A DNA stretch of 64,000 nucleotides from positions 517,036 through 581,035 of the forward strand of contig NZ_JAJBZM010000002.1 in the NCBI RefSeq assembly GCF_020567375.1, written 5' to 3'. The DNA is from Janibacter melonis (GTDB lineage: Bacteria > Actinomycetota > Actinomycetes > Actinomycetales > Dermatophilaceae). Shown one piece after another: positions 19,062 through 27,238 of this stretch (position 1 is its first letter; each line of letters opens with the position of its first letter). Under the pieces are notes generated by a model. That model worked only from the letters and a program-made list of their open reading frames with translations, searched no databases and was not told the origin of the DNA. The position numbers and the translations under genes are program-made.

Positions 19062-20243
19062 ATGAGAGCACTCACCTGGCAGGGCACCCGCGACGTGCAG
19101 GTCGTCGACGTGCCGGACCCCCGCATCCAGGAGCCCACCGACGCCGTCATCAAGGTGACGTCGACGGCGATCTGCGGGTCCGACCTCCACCTCTACGAGC
19201 CCCTCGGGCCCTTCCTCGCCCAGGGCGACGTCCTCGGCCACGAGACGATGGGCGTCGTCGAGGAGGTCGGCGCCGAGGTCACCCACATCAAGCCCGGCGA
19301 CCGCGTCGTCATCCCCTTCAACATCTCCTGCGGGCACTGCTGGATGTGCCGGCGCGGCTACACCGCCCAGTGCGAGACGACCCAGGTCACCTCGCAGGAC
19401 AAGGGGGCGGCCCTCTTCGGCTACACCGAGCTCTACGGCTCGGTGCCCGGCGGCCAGGCGGAGTACCTGCGCGTCCCGCAGGCGCACTTCGGGCCGATCA
19501 AGGTGCCGGACGGGGTGCCCGACGAGCGCTTCCTCTACCTCTCCGACATCCTGCCCACCGCCTGGCAGGGCGTGGAGTGGGCCGAGGTGAGCGAGGGCGA
19601 CACGCTGGCGGTCTTCGGGCTCGGCCCGGTCGGTCTGCTCGCCACGCGCATCGCCCGTCACCGCGGCATCCGTGTCATCGGTGTCGACAACGTGCCCGAA
19701 CGGCTCTCCGCCGCCCAGGCGTACGGGGTCGAGGTGCTGAGCACCGACGAGGTCGACGACATCCCCTCGGCGATCAAGGAGATGACCGACGGCCGCGGCG
19801 CCGACGGCACCCTCGACGCGGTGGGCATGGAGGCGCACGGCACGCCGGTCCTCGGCGCGGCCGTAAAGGGCGCGGGACTGCTGCCCGACGCGATCGCCAA
19901 GCCGCTCATCAAGAAGGCCGGGGTCGACCGTCTCGCCGCGCTCTACGACTCCATCAAGTCCGTCCGTCGCGGCGGCACGGTCTCGGTGAGCGGGGTCTAC
20001 GGGGGTCAGTCCGACCCGATGCCGATGATGGAGATGTTCGACCGCGGCATCGCGCTGCGGATGGGCCAGTGCCACGTGCGGCGCTGGGTCGACGACATCA
20101 TCCCGGTCCTCACCGACGACGCCGACGTCTTCGGGGTCGAGACCCTCGCGACGCACCGGCTGCCGCTCGAGGACGCGCCGCACGGCTACGACATCTTCCA
20201 GAAGAAGGAAGACGGCTGCATCAAGGTCGTCCTCAAACCGTGA
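19062..20243 (+). CDS. Zinc-dependent alcohol dehydrogenase (formaldehyde-dehydrogenase-like)
   Basis: 393 aa medium-chain dehydrogenase. Catalytic zinc Cys in TAICGSDLHLYEP, GHETMGVVEEVG signature, the structural-zinc Cys cluster ISCGHCWMCRRGYTAQCE, and the NAD-binding GLGPVGLLATRIARHRG. The insertion and length fit the glutathione-independent formaldehyde dehydrogenase-like branch, whose members act on varied alcohols or aldehydes. GAGAGGAG precedes ATG 19062. It follows catalase by 13 bases and overlaps the next gene (GTGA). Substrate not inferable. Confidence 0.9.
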   Translation: MRALTWQGTRDVQVVDVPDPRIQEPTDAVIKVTSTAICGSDLHLYEPLGPFLAQGDVLGHETMGVVEEVGAEVTHIKPGDRVVIPFNISCGHCWMCRRGYTAQCETTQVTSQDKGAALFGYTELYGSVPGGQAEYLRVPQAHFGPIKVPDGVPDERFLYLSDILPTAWQGVEWAEVSEGDTLAVFGLGPVGLLATRIARHRGIRVIGVDNVPERLSAAQAYGVEVLSTDEVDDIPSAIKEMTDGRGADGTLDAVGMEAHGTPVLGAAVKGAGLLPDAIAKPLIKKAGVDRLAALYDSIKSVRRGGTVSVSGVYGGQSDPMPMMEMFDRGIALRMGQCHVRRWVDDIIPVLTDDADVFGVETLATHRLPLEDAPHGYDIFQKKEDGCIKVVLKP

Positions 20244-21259
20244 GCACCGACGCGTCCCACGCCGTCCCCGCGTCCGGGGGCGTCGCCCTCGTCGCGGGGG
20301 CGTCGCGCGGGCTCGGCTTGCTCGTGAGCATCGAGCTCGCCCGCCGCGGCTACCGGGTGCACGGCTGCGGCCGTGACGCAGGGACCCTCGACCGGGCCGC
20401 GACCATCGTCGCGGCCCGGTCCGGGCGTGGCGAAGGGGGAGCCGGCTCCCCCTTCGTCCCCGCGGTGTGCGACGTCCGCGACGCGGACGCCGTCGAGAGC
20501 TGGGTGCGCTCCGTCGTCGACCTCGAGGGCGGGGTCGACGTCGCGATCCACGTCGCCGGGATCATCCAGGTCGGGCCGGTGTCCTCGACGACGCTCGGGC
20601 ACTTCCGTGACGCCGTCGACACGATGCTCATGGGCCCGGTCCACGTCGCGCTCGCCGTGCTGCCCTCGATGCGCGCCGCCGGCAGCGGGCGGATCGGTGT
20701 CGTCAGCTCCGTCGGCGGGGTCGTCAGCGTGCCGCACCTCCTGCCCTACTCCGTCGCGAAGTTCGGTGCCGTCGGGCTCACCGAGGGCCTGCGGGCCGAG
20801 CTCGCCGGGACCGGCGTCACCGCGACGACCGTCGTGCCCGGCCTCATGCGCACCGGCGGCCACGTCGCCGCCCAGCTCGTCGGGGACGCCGAGCGCGACT
20901 ACGCGTGGTTCGCCCCCGGCGCCTCGCTGCCGGTGCTGTCGATCGGGGCCGAGCGCGCGGCCCGGCGCATCGTCGACGGCGTGCTCGCCGGCCGCTCGCA
21001 GGTCGAGCTCACCCCCCTGACGATGATCGGGCGACGCGTCCACGGCATCGCCCCCGCCCTCACCGTCGGCGTCATGGGGCTCGCCGCCCGGCTGCTGCCC
21101 GACGGGCCCGACCGCGGCCCGTCGATGTCCGCCGAGCGTCCCCGGGTCACCGGGGCCACGGCTCGAGAGCGCCTCGGCTCCCGCGTCGTCGACGCCCTGA
21201 GCGTCCTCGGCGACCGCGCCGCCCGCCGCACCAACGAGCGCGTGGACGGCGGCGCATGA
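20240..21259 (+). CDS. Short-chain dehydrogenase/reductase with internal palindrome
   Basis: 339 aa SDR. Cofactor motif VALVAGASRGLGLLVSIELARRG, the NNAG-equivalent HVAGI, catalytic Ser in GVVSSVGG and YSVAK (YxxxK). The C-terminal ~80 residues extend past the usual SDR end. Residues ~61-72 (SGRGEGGAGSPF) are encoded by a perfect 26-bp palindrome (20431-20456) and look like an insert between beta-strand 2 and the VCDVRD motif. GTG start overlaps the ADH stop, and the ATG of the next gene overlaps its own stop, placing it inside the coupled operon. Confidence 0.88.
   Translation: MSTDASHAVPASGGVALVAGASRGLGLLVSIELARRGYRVHGCGRDAGTLDRAATIVAARSGRGEGGAGSPFVPAVCDVRDADAVESWVRSVVDLEGGVDVAIHVAGIIQVGPVSSTTLGHFRDAVDTMLMGPVHVALAVLPSMRAAGSGRIGVVSSVGGVVSVPHLLPYSVAKFGAVGLTEGLRAELAGTGVTATTVVPGLMRTGGHVAAQLVGDAERDYAWFAPGASLPVLSIGAERAARRIVDGVLAGRSQVELTPLTMIGRRVHGIAPALTVGVMGLAARLLPDGPDRGPSMSAERPRVTGATARERLGSRVVDALSVLGDRAARRTNERVDGGA
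20431..20456. repeat. Perfect 26-bp palindrome inside the SDR gene
   Basis: Arms CGAAGGGGGAGCC and GGCTCCCCCTTCG meet with no loop. It has the same sequence style as the intergenic terminators of this window but sits in-frame in a coding region, adding Gly/Ala/Ser-rich residues. Confidence 0.95.
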
Positions 21260-22278
21260 GCCTGCGACCCGACCCCGGCCTCGTCGACCGCGCGCGCACC
21301 CTCGGGGCGGCCGTCGCCGACGGCGGGGACCTCGACGAGGTGCTCGCCCTCGCCCGCGAGCTGAGCCCGACGGCCCAGCGCCTCGGGTCGGACAGCGCGC
21401 CCTACCTCACCGCGCTGCTCTCGGTCGGCGCGGGCGACCTCACGGTCGCCCGGGTCGTCGAGCCGCACCTCGACGCCGTCGCGATCCTCGCCCAGAGCGC
21501 CGTCGCGCACGAGACGAGCGACGTGACGAGCGACGGCGTGTGGGGCGTGTACGCCGCCGAGGGCCCCGGTCACCACCTGGCCGGCACGCCGGACGAGCAC
21601 GGCGCCTGGACGCTCACCGGTCGCAAGCCCTGGTGCTCGCTGGCCTCCGAGGTGAGCCATGCCGTCATCACCGCCCACACCGGTCCGGGCATGCGACGCG
21701 CCTTCGCCGTCGACCTCGGGCACCCGGGCGTCTCGCACCCCGAGCAGCGGTGGGTCTCGCGCGGGCTGACCCGGGTGCGCTCGACGAGCCTCGAGCTCGA
21801 CGGCGTGCCCGCCCTCCCTCTCGGCGAGGACGGCTGGTACCTGCGACGCCCGGGCTTCGCCTGGGGCGGGATCGGCGTCGCTGCCGTGTGGCTCGGTGCG
21901 GCGACGGCGCTGCGCGACGCGCTCTGCGCCGCGAGCGCCCGACGAGAGCCCGACCAGGTGGCCCTCGTGCACCTCGGCCGAGCCGACACCCTGCTCCATG
22001 CCGCGACCAGCGTGCTCGGCGACGCGGCCCGGGCGATCGACGCCGGGCAGGCCACCGGGGGCGCGGGCGAGCTGCTCGCGGCGCGGGTCCGGGCGACGTG
22101 CGCCGAGGCCGCCGAGGAGCTCGTGCGCATCACCGGCCACGCCCTCGGGCCGGGCCCGCTCACCGGCGACGAGGAGCACGCCCGACGGGTCGCCGACCTC
22201 ACCGTCTACGTCCGCCAGCACCACGCCGAGCGCGACCTCGCCCGGCTCGGCTCCCTCGTGCTCGGGGGCGGGCGATGA
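21256..22278 (+). CDS. Acyl-CoA-dehydrogenase-like flavoprotein
   Basis: 340 aa, shorter than the ~380 aa of standard acyl-CoA dehydrogenases. The middle beta domain is recognisable (VWGVYAAEGPGHHLAG, WTLTGRKPWCSLASEVSHAVITA, matching the family G-x-K-x-W-C-S pattern) and the helical C-terminal domain follows (WLGAATALRDALCAASARREPDQVALVHLGRADTLLHAA). The N-terminal helical domain is reduced and no catalytic Glu is obvious. It may be an oxidase or monooxygenase of this fold rather than a beta-oxidation enzyme. ATGA overlaps at both ends tie it to the SDR and the PIG-L/methyltransferase genes. Confidence 0.78.
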   Translation: MSLRPDPGLVDRARTLGAAVADGGDLDEVLALARELSPTAQRLGSDSAPYLTALLSVGAGDLTVARVVEPHLDAVAILAQSAVAHETSDVTSDGVWGVYAAEGPGHHLAGTPDEHGAWTLTGRKPWCSLASEVSHAVITAHTGPGMRRAFAVDLGHPGVSHPEQRWVSRGLTRVRSTSLELDGVPALPLGEDGWYLRRPGFAWGGIGVAAVWLGAATALRDALCAASARREPDQVALVHLGRADTLLHAATSVLGDAARAIDAGQATGGAGELLAARVRATCAEAAEELVRITGHALGPGPLTGDEEHARRVADLTVYVRQHHAERDLARLGSLVLGGGR

Positions 22279-23651
22279 GCGGGCCCCGCCCCTTCGACGC
22301 CGCCGACCCCGGCACGGACGAGGCGACCTGGCTGCTCGACCCGCGGTGGGACACGGTGCCCTCGACGTCGGCAGCGGACCTCGTCGCCCCCTTCGAGCAG
22401 GTCGTCGTCCTCGCCCCCCACCCCGACGACGAGAGCCTCGGCCCGGGCGGGGTCCTCGCGGCCGCCGCGGCCGCCGGGATCCCCACCCACGTCGTCCTCG
22501 CCTCCGACGGCGAGCGCTCGCACCCGCAGGGATCGACCGACCCCGCCGCGCTCGCCGCGGTGCGGCGCGAGGAGGTCGCCGCCGCGGTGGCGCACCTCGG
22601 CGCCTCGGTCGAGCTGCACCGCCTCGCCCTCCCGGACGGCGGGCTCGCCGACCACGTCGAGACGATGGCCGCGGCGGTCGTCGACCTCGTCGGCGACCGG
22701 CTCGCCCTCGTCCTCGCCCCGTGGCGCGAGGACGGGCATCCCGACCACCACGCGGCCGCCGACGCGGCCTGCCTCGTCGAGCGCACGACGCAGGCCCAGG
22801 TGGCCCTCGTGCCCGTGTGGCTGTGGCACTGGGCCACCCCCGACGAGCTGCCGTGGGACCAGCTCGAGCTCGTCGACCTCGGGCCGGCCGAGCTCCGCGC
22901 GAAGGCTGCCGCCGTGGCGAGCCACCGCAGCCAGGTCGAGCCGCTCGGCCCGGGGCACGGCGACGGCGTGCTGCTGGGGCAGCACGTGCGCGTGCGCTTC
23001 GAGCGGGTCGTCGAGACGATCATCCGCACGACGCCGCTGCCCCGCGTCCCCCGCGAGGACGGGTCCTGGGAGCGCGGCGCGGCCTTCGACGCGATGTACG
23101 CCGCCGACGACGACCCGTGGGACTTCGGGTCCTGGTACGAGCGGCGCAAGCGGGCGCTGACGCTCGCCGTGCTCGCGAAGGAGCGCTACGGCCGGGTGCT
23201 CGACCTCGGCTGCGCGACCGGTGAGCTCACCCACGGGCTCGCCGGGCGGGCCGACGCGATCACCGCGGTCGACCTCAGCGAGAGCGCGCTCGAGATGGCC
23301 CGTGCCCGTCCGCCGGCGCGCTCGGCGCCGCAGGTCCGGTGGGTGCAGGGCGAGTGCCCCGACGTCCTGCGCGAGCTGCTCGAGACCGGCGAGGACTACG
23401 ACCTCGTCGTGCTCTCCGAGATCGGCTACTTCCTCACCGGCTCCGAGCTGCTCTCGACGCTGCGGTCGGTCCGTCGGCTGCTCGCGGACGGCGGCGAGCT
23501 CGTGCTCGTCCACTGGAGCCACCCGACGGCCGACATCCCGCTCGACGGCGTCGCCGTGCACGCCCAGGTGCGCTCCGTGCTCGGCGAGCCACGGGTCGCC
23601 TACCGCGACGCCGACGTGCTCCTCGACGTCTACGGCGGGCAGGTCCGGTGA
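22275..23651 (+). CDS. PIG-L (LmbE) deacetylase fused to SAM methyltransferase
   Basis: 458 aa two-domain protein. Residues ~40-255 are a PIG-L/LmbE deacetylase with zinc motifs APHPDDESLGPGG (~residue 49) and HPDHHAA (~153). Residues ~270-458 form a class I methyltransferase of the NodS type: YAADDDPWDFGSWYERRKRALT, motif I VLDLGCATGELTHGLAG, AVDLSESALEMAR. PIG-L enzymes remove N-acetyl groups from GlcNAc-containing conjugates; NodS-type enzymes N-methylate the freed amine. A coupled deacetylation and N-methylation of a sugar is the natural inference. Start and stop overlap both neighbours by ATGA/GTGA. Confidence 0.88.
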   Translation: MSGPRPFDAADPGTDEATWLLDPRWDTVPSTSAADLVAPFEQVVVLAPHPDDESLGPGGVLAAAAAAGIPTHVVLASDGERSHPQGSTDPAALAAVRREEVAAAVAHLGASVELHRLALPDGGLADHVETMAAAVVDLVGDRLALVLAPWREDGHPDHHAAADAACLVERTTQAQVALVPVWLWHWATPDELPWDQLELVDLGPAELRAKAAAVASHRSQVEPLGPGHGDGVLLGQHVRVRFERVVETIIRTTPLPRVPREDGSWERGAAFDAMYAADDDPWDFGSWYERRKRALTLAVLAKERYGRVLDLGCATGELTHGLAGRADAITAVDLSESALEMARARPPARSAPQVRWVQGECPDVLRELLETGEDYDLVVLSEIGYFLTGSELLSTLRSVRRLLADGGELVLVHWSHPTADIPLDGVAVHAQVRSVLGEPRVAYRDADVLLDVYGGQVR

Positions 23652-24358
23652 GCGACCGGGTCGCGCGGGTCGCCGTCGTCGTGCCCGCCCGCGACGAGCA
23701 GCTGCTCGTCGGCTCGTGCCTGGCGGCCCTGCTCACGAGCCGCGACCACCTCCGGCGCTCACGCCCCGACGTCGTCGTCGACCTGCTCGTCGTCCTCGAC
23801 CGCTGCACCGACGCCACGGCACCGGTCGTCGCGGCCGCCGGTGTCTCCGCGGTCGTCAGCGACCACGGCCAGGTGGGCGCGGCCCGCGCGGCCGGCGCCC
23901 GGGGCGTGCTCGCCCGGTCCCGTGCCGCCGGGGTGCCCGACGACGCGCTGTGGCTCGCCTCGACCGACGCCGACACCGTCGTGCCGGTCGACTGGCTGGC
24001 CGTCCAGGTCGAGCTCGCCGAGGGCGGCCTCGACGCCGTCGTCGGCACCGTCGAGCCCGGTGACGTGGAGGACCCGCGGGCCCTCCTCGCCTGGCACTGC
24101 CGCCACGAGCTCGGCGAGGGCCACCCCTACGTGCACGGCGCCAACCTCGGCGTGCGCGCCAGCACCTACCTCGCCGTCGGCGGGTACCCGCCCCTCCCGC
24201 TCCACGAGGACGCCGTCCTCGTCGACGCAGTCCGCGCGACCACCGACCGCTGGGTCGCCACGGACCGCACCCGCGTCTGCAGCTCCGGCCGTCGTGCCGG
24301 CCGCTGCGACGGGGGCTTCGCCACCTACATCGACGAGATCACCAGAGAGGCGGTCTAG
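23648..24358 (+). CDS. Family 2 glycosyltransferase
   Basis: 236 aa GT-A fold glycosyltransferase. VAVVVPARDEQLLVGSCLAAL at the N-terminus, the metal-binding ASTDADTVVP (DxD), and acceptor-side motifs HGANLGVRASTYLAVGGYP and HEDAVLVDAV. No membrane segment, so it is cytoplasmic or peripheral. GTG start overlaps the stop of the preceding fusion gene; the next gene starts on the base after the TAG stop. Donor and acceptor unknown. Confidence 0.88.
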   Translation: MSDRVARVAVVVPARDEQLLVGSCLAALLTSRDHLRRSRPDVVVDLLVVLDRCTDATAPVVAAAGVSAVVSDHGQVGAARAAGARGVLARSRAAGVPDDALWLASTDADTVVPVDWLAVQVELAEGGLDAVVGTVEPGDVEDPRALLAWHCRHELGEGHPYVHGANLGVRASTYLAVGGYPPLPLHEDAVLVDAVRATTDRWVATDRTRVCSSGRRAGRCDGGFATYIDEITREAV

Positions 24359-25429
24359 ATGCGCATCGCGGTCCTCGCGACGTCTCGTAACCCCCTTCGC
24401 CAGCCCTGGCTCGGGGGCCAGGAGTCGCACACCGGCCTGCTCGCGCAGGCCCTGCGCGCTCGAGGGCACCACGTGACGTTGCACGCCCGGCCCGGGTCGG
24501 ACCCGGCGCTGGCCGACGAGATCGTGCCCTACCCCGACCTGCCGCCGTTGTCGGTGGCGGCCGCCGCAGACCCCGACGTGCCCCCGCTCGCGATGATGCG
24601 CGACCACGCGGCCTTCACGAGCGCGATGTCGCTCCTGCTGCGCGACGGCGGGGTCGACCTCGTGCACAACCAGAGCCTGCACCACCTGCCGCTCGCGATG
24701 AGCGCGGTCCTCGACCTCCCCCTCGTCACGACCCTGCACACCCCGCCCCTGCCGATGATGGAGATGGGCGTCGCGCTCGCCGACCCGCGCAACCGCTACG
24801 TCGGCGTGAGCCAGACGACGGCCCGAGCCTGGACGACCCTGCCGCAGCCCGCGACGGTCATCCGCAACGGCGTGCCCACCGGTGGCGGCCCTCCCGGCCC
24901 GGGCGGCGACCACCTGCTGTGGGTCGGTCGGATCACCGCCGAGAAGGGCGTCGACATCGCCATCGCCGTCGCCCGGGCCATGGGGTGCCGGCTGCGCATC
25001 GCCGGGCCCGTCTACGACCCCGAGTACTTCGAGTCCGTCATCGCCCCGGTGCTCGGCCCCGACGTCGAGCTGCTCGGCCACCTCAGCTCCGAGGAGCTCG
25101 TGCACGAGCGCGACCACAGCGCCGTGAGCCTGGTGACCTCGCGCTGGGAGGAGCCCTTCGGTCTCGTCGCGGCCGAGTCGATGGTGCGCGGCACCCCGGT
25201 CGTCGCGCTCGACCGTGGGGGTCTGCGCGAGGTCGTCGGGCCGCGCGGCGGTGTGCTCGTGCCGGGCCAGGAGGACGACGGGCTCGTCTGCCGCGTCGTC
25301 GAGGGGGTACGGGCGGCCCTCCGCCTCGACCGCCAGGACGTCGCGGACTGGGCGCGCAGCACCCACGACATCGAGCTCATGGTCGACCGCTACGAGCAGC
25401 TCTTCGAGGACGTCGTGAGGTCGCGATGA
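24359..25429 (+). CDS. Family 4 glycosyltransferase
   Basis: 356 aa GT-B glycosyltransferase. N-terminal WLGGQESHTGLLAQALRARGHHVTLHA, donor-binding LLWVGRITAEKGVDIAIAVARAMG, and the E-x7-E motif SRWEEPFGLVAAESMVRGTPVVALDRGGLREVV. This is the MshA/PimB-like superfamily, but specificity cannot be read. Together with the PIG-L domain encoded two genes upstream it recalls the mycothiol logic (GT4 then deacetylase). Coupled to the next gene by ATGA. Confidence 0.9.
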   Translation: MRIAVLATSRNPLRQPWLGGQESHTGLLAQALRARGHHVTLHARPGSDPALADEIVPYPDLPPLSVAAAADPDVPPLAMMRDHAAFTSAMSLLLRDGGVDLVHNQSLHHLPLAMSAVLDLPLVTTLHTPPLPMMEMGVALADPRNRYVGVSQTTARAWTTLPQPATVIRNGVPTGGGPPGPGGDHLLWVGRITAEKGVDIAIAVARAMGCRLRIAGPVYDPEYFESVIAPVLGPDVELLGHLSSEELVHERDHSAVSLVTSRWEEPFGLVAAESMVRGTPVVALDRGGLREVVGPRGGVLVPGQEDDGLVCRVVEGVRAALRLDRQDVADWARSTHDIELMVDRYEQLFEDVVRSR

Positions 25430-26400
25430 AGGTCGGGATCTACGTGCACCACCACGGCGCAGGCCACCTGCGCCGGGCCCGCTCGATCGCCGAGGAGCTG
25501 CGCGCACGGGGGGCCGAGGTCACCCTGCTCGGCTCGCGCGGCGACGTCGACATCGCCCTGCCCCGCGACGACGACGGGCCGCCCGCCGACCTCGTCGGCA
25601 CCACCGCCGACGGGCAGCTGCACTGGGTCCCCCTCCGCCACGAGGGACTGCGCGAGCGGATGGCGGCGGTCGCCGCCTGGGTCGCGCAGGAGGACCCCGC
25701 CGTCATGGTCGTCGACGTCTCCGTCGAGGTCACCGCCTTCGTCCGCCTGCTCGGCGTCCCCGTCGTCGTCGTCGCCCAGCCCGGGCTGCGCGACGACCCG
25801 GCCCACGAGCTCGGCTGCCGCCTCGCCGAGGCGATCATCGCGCCCTGGCCCTCGTCGGTCTGCCCGGCGCCGCACCTGCGCCGCTGGGAGGACAAGGTCG
25901 CCCACGTCGGCGGGATCAGCGCGCTGCGCCCCGGCCCGCCGGTGCCCCGCGAGCCGCTCGCCGTCCTCCTCGGCGGGGGTGACGGCTGGCCCGACCCCGC
26001 GCTGCCCGAGATGGTCACCTCGGCCGTGCCCGACCTGCGCTGGCAGGTCGTCGGCGGGTCGAGCTGGGTGAGCGACCTCGGACCGCTGCTCCAGCGGGCC
26101 TGCGTCGTCGTCAGCCACGCGGGCCAGAACGCGGTCGCGGATCTCGCCGCCCTCGAGGTGCCGGCGGTCGTGGTGCCGCAGCCGCGCCCCTTCGACGAGC
26201 AGGACTGGATGGGTCTCGCCCTCGCCCAGGGCCGCTACTGCGTCACCGTCGGCGCGGCCCTCGCCGCGCACCCCGAGGAGGTCGACTGGTCGCACGTCGT
26301 CCACGCGGCCCAGGACTTCCCCACCCGGTGGCAGGACTGGGGCACCGACGGGGCCGCCGAGCGAGCCGCCGAGGTCATCCTGAGGGTCGGCCGTGGCTGA
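25426..26400 (+). CDS. GT-B glycosyltransferase (MurG/GT28-like C-terminus)
   Basis: 324 aa. The N-terminal Rossmann motif is VGIYVHHHGAGHLRRARSIAEELRARGAEVTLLG; the C-terminal donor-binding part LLQRACVVVSHAGQNAVADLAALEVPAVVVPQPRPFDEQ resembles the GT1/GT28 UDP-sugar site (the GxGQ/HAG region of MurG and UGTs). It belongs to a MurG-like family found beside other glycosyltransferases in actinobacteria. ATG overlaps the previous stop; the next gene starts eight bases before its stop. Confidence 0.85.
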   Translation: MKVGIYVHHHGAGHLRRARSIAEELRARGAEVTLLGSRGDVDIALPRDDDGPPADLVGTTADGQLHWVPLRHEGLRERMAAVAAWVAQEDPAVMVVDVSVEVTAFVRLLGVPVVVVAQPGLRDDPAHELGCRLAEAIIAPWPSSVCPAPHLRRWEDKVAHVGGISALRPGPPVPREPLAVLLGGGDGWPDPALPEMVTSAVPDLRWQVVGGSSWVSDLGPLLQRACVVVSHAGQNAVADLAALEVPAVVVPQPRPFDEQDWMGLALAQGRYCVTVGAALAAHPEEVDWSHVVHAAQDFPTRWQDWGTDGAAERAAEVILRVGRG

Positions 26401-27238
26401 GGGCACCGTCGTCGTCACCGTCGCGCACGGGCGCCACGACCACCTGCTGCGCCAGCGCCGCCTGCTGCGCGAGGTGGCCCCCGGCACCCCGCACGTCGTC
26501 GTCGCGATGGACGACGCACAGATCGTCGCCCTGCTGCGCGACGACCCCCACGTCGGCGTCGTCGAGGTGGCCGGCCACCCCGACGGGCTGCCGCTCGCCG
26601 CCGCCCGCAACGCGGGCGTCTCGACCGCGCTGGACTCCGGCGCCGATCTCGTCGTCCTGCTCGACGTCGACTGCCTGCCCGGACCGGGACTGCTCGAGGG
26701 CTACGAACGGGCCGCGGCCCAGGTGCCCGACGACCTGCTCTGCGGGCCGGTCACCTACCTGCCCGAAGGGGTCCTGCCCGAGCTGGCCGACGAGCTCGCC
26801 GGGCTCTCCCGGCCGCACCCCGCCCGTCCGGCACCCCCGCCGGGGGAGCTCGTGAGGGACGGCGACCACGACCTCTTCTGGTCGCTCTCCTTCGCCGTCA
26901 CCCCGTCGACCTGGCGCACGCTCGGCGGCTTCTGCGAGGAGTACGTCGGGTACGGCGGCGAGGACACCGATCTCGCGTGGACGGCCCGCGACCGCGGCGT
27001 CGGGCTCACCTGGGTGGGCGGCGCGCAGGCGTACCACCAGTGGCACCCCGTCTCCTCGCCGCCGGTCGAGCACGTCGTCGACATCGTGCGCAACGCCCGT
27101 GTGGCGCACCGGCGGTGGGGCCGCTGGCCGATGCGTGGATGGTTGGCCGAGCTCGAGGCGCTCGGGCTCGTGCGCTGGGAGGCCGACGGACCGGTGGTTG
27201 CGGGGGAGTCGGTCCCCGGCCCTACCATCGGCTCGTGA
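26393..27238 (+). CDS. Family 2 glycosyltransferase with galactosyltransferase-like C-terminus
   Basis: 281 aa. DxD in VVLLDVDCLPGPGLL (~residue 85), and FCEEYVGYGGEDTDLAWTARDRG, the G-x-E-D motif of the glyco_transf_7C group. Its start is GTG 26393, overlapping the upstream gene by eight bases. Its stop is overlapped by the GTG of the aminotransferase gene, and its 3' end contains that gene's -10 box. It is the last of four glycosyltransferases in the run. Confidence 0.87.
   Translation: MAEGTVVVTVAHGRHDHLLRQRRLLREVAPGTPHVVVAMDDAQIVALLRDDPHVGVVEVAGHPDGLPLAAARNAGVSTALDSGADLVVLLDVDCLPGPGLLEGYERAAAQVPDDLLCGPVTYLPEGVLPELADELAGLSRPHPARPAPPPGELVRDGDHDLFWSLSFAVTPSTWRTLGGFCEEYVGYGGEDTDLAWTARDRGVGLTWVGGAQAYHQWHPVSSPPVEHVVDIVRNARVAHRRWGRWPMRGWLAELEALGLVRWEADGPVVAGESVPGPTIGS
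27223..27228 (+). promoter_or_regulatory. -10 box of aminotransferase gene (leaderless)
   Basis: TACCAT followed by six bases and GTG 27235. It lies inside the end of the glycosyltransferase gene, giving the last cistron a possible promoter of its own. A weak TTGCGG lies 19 bases upstream. Confidence 0.45.
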
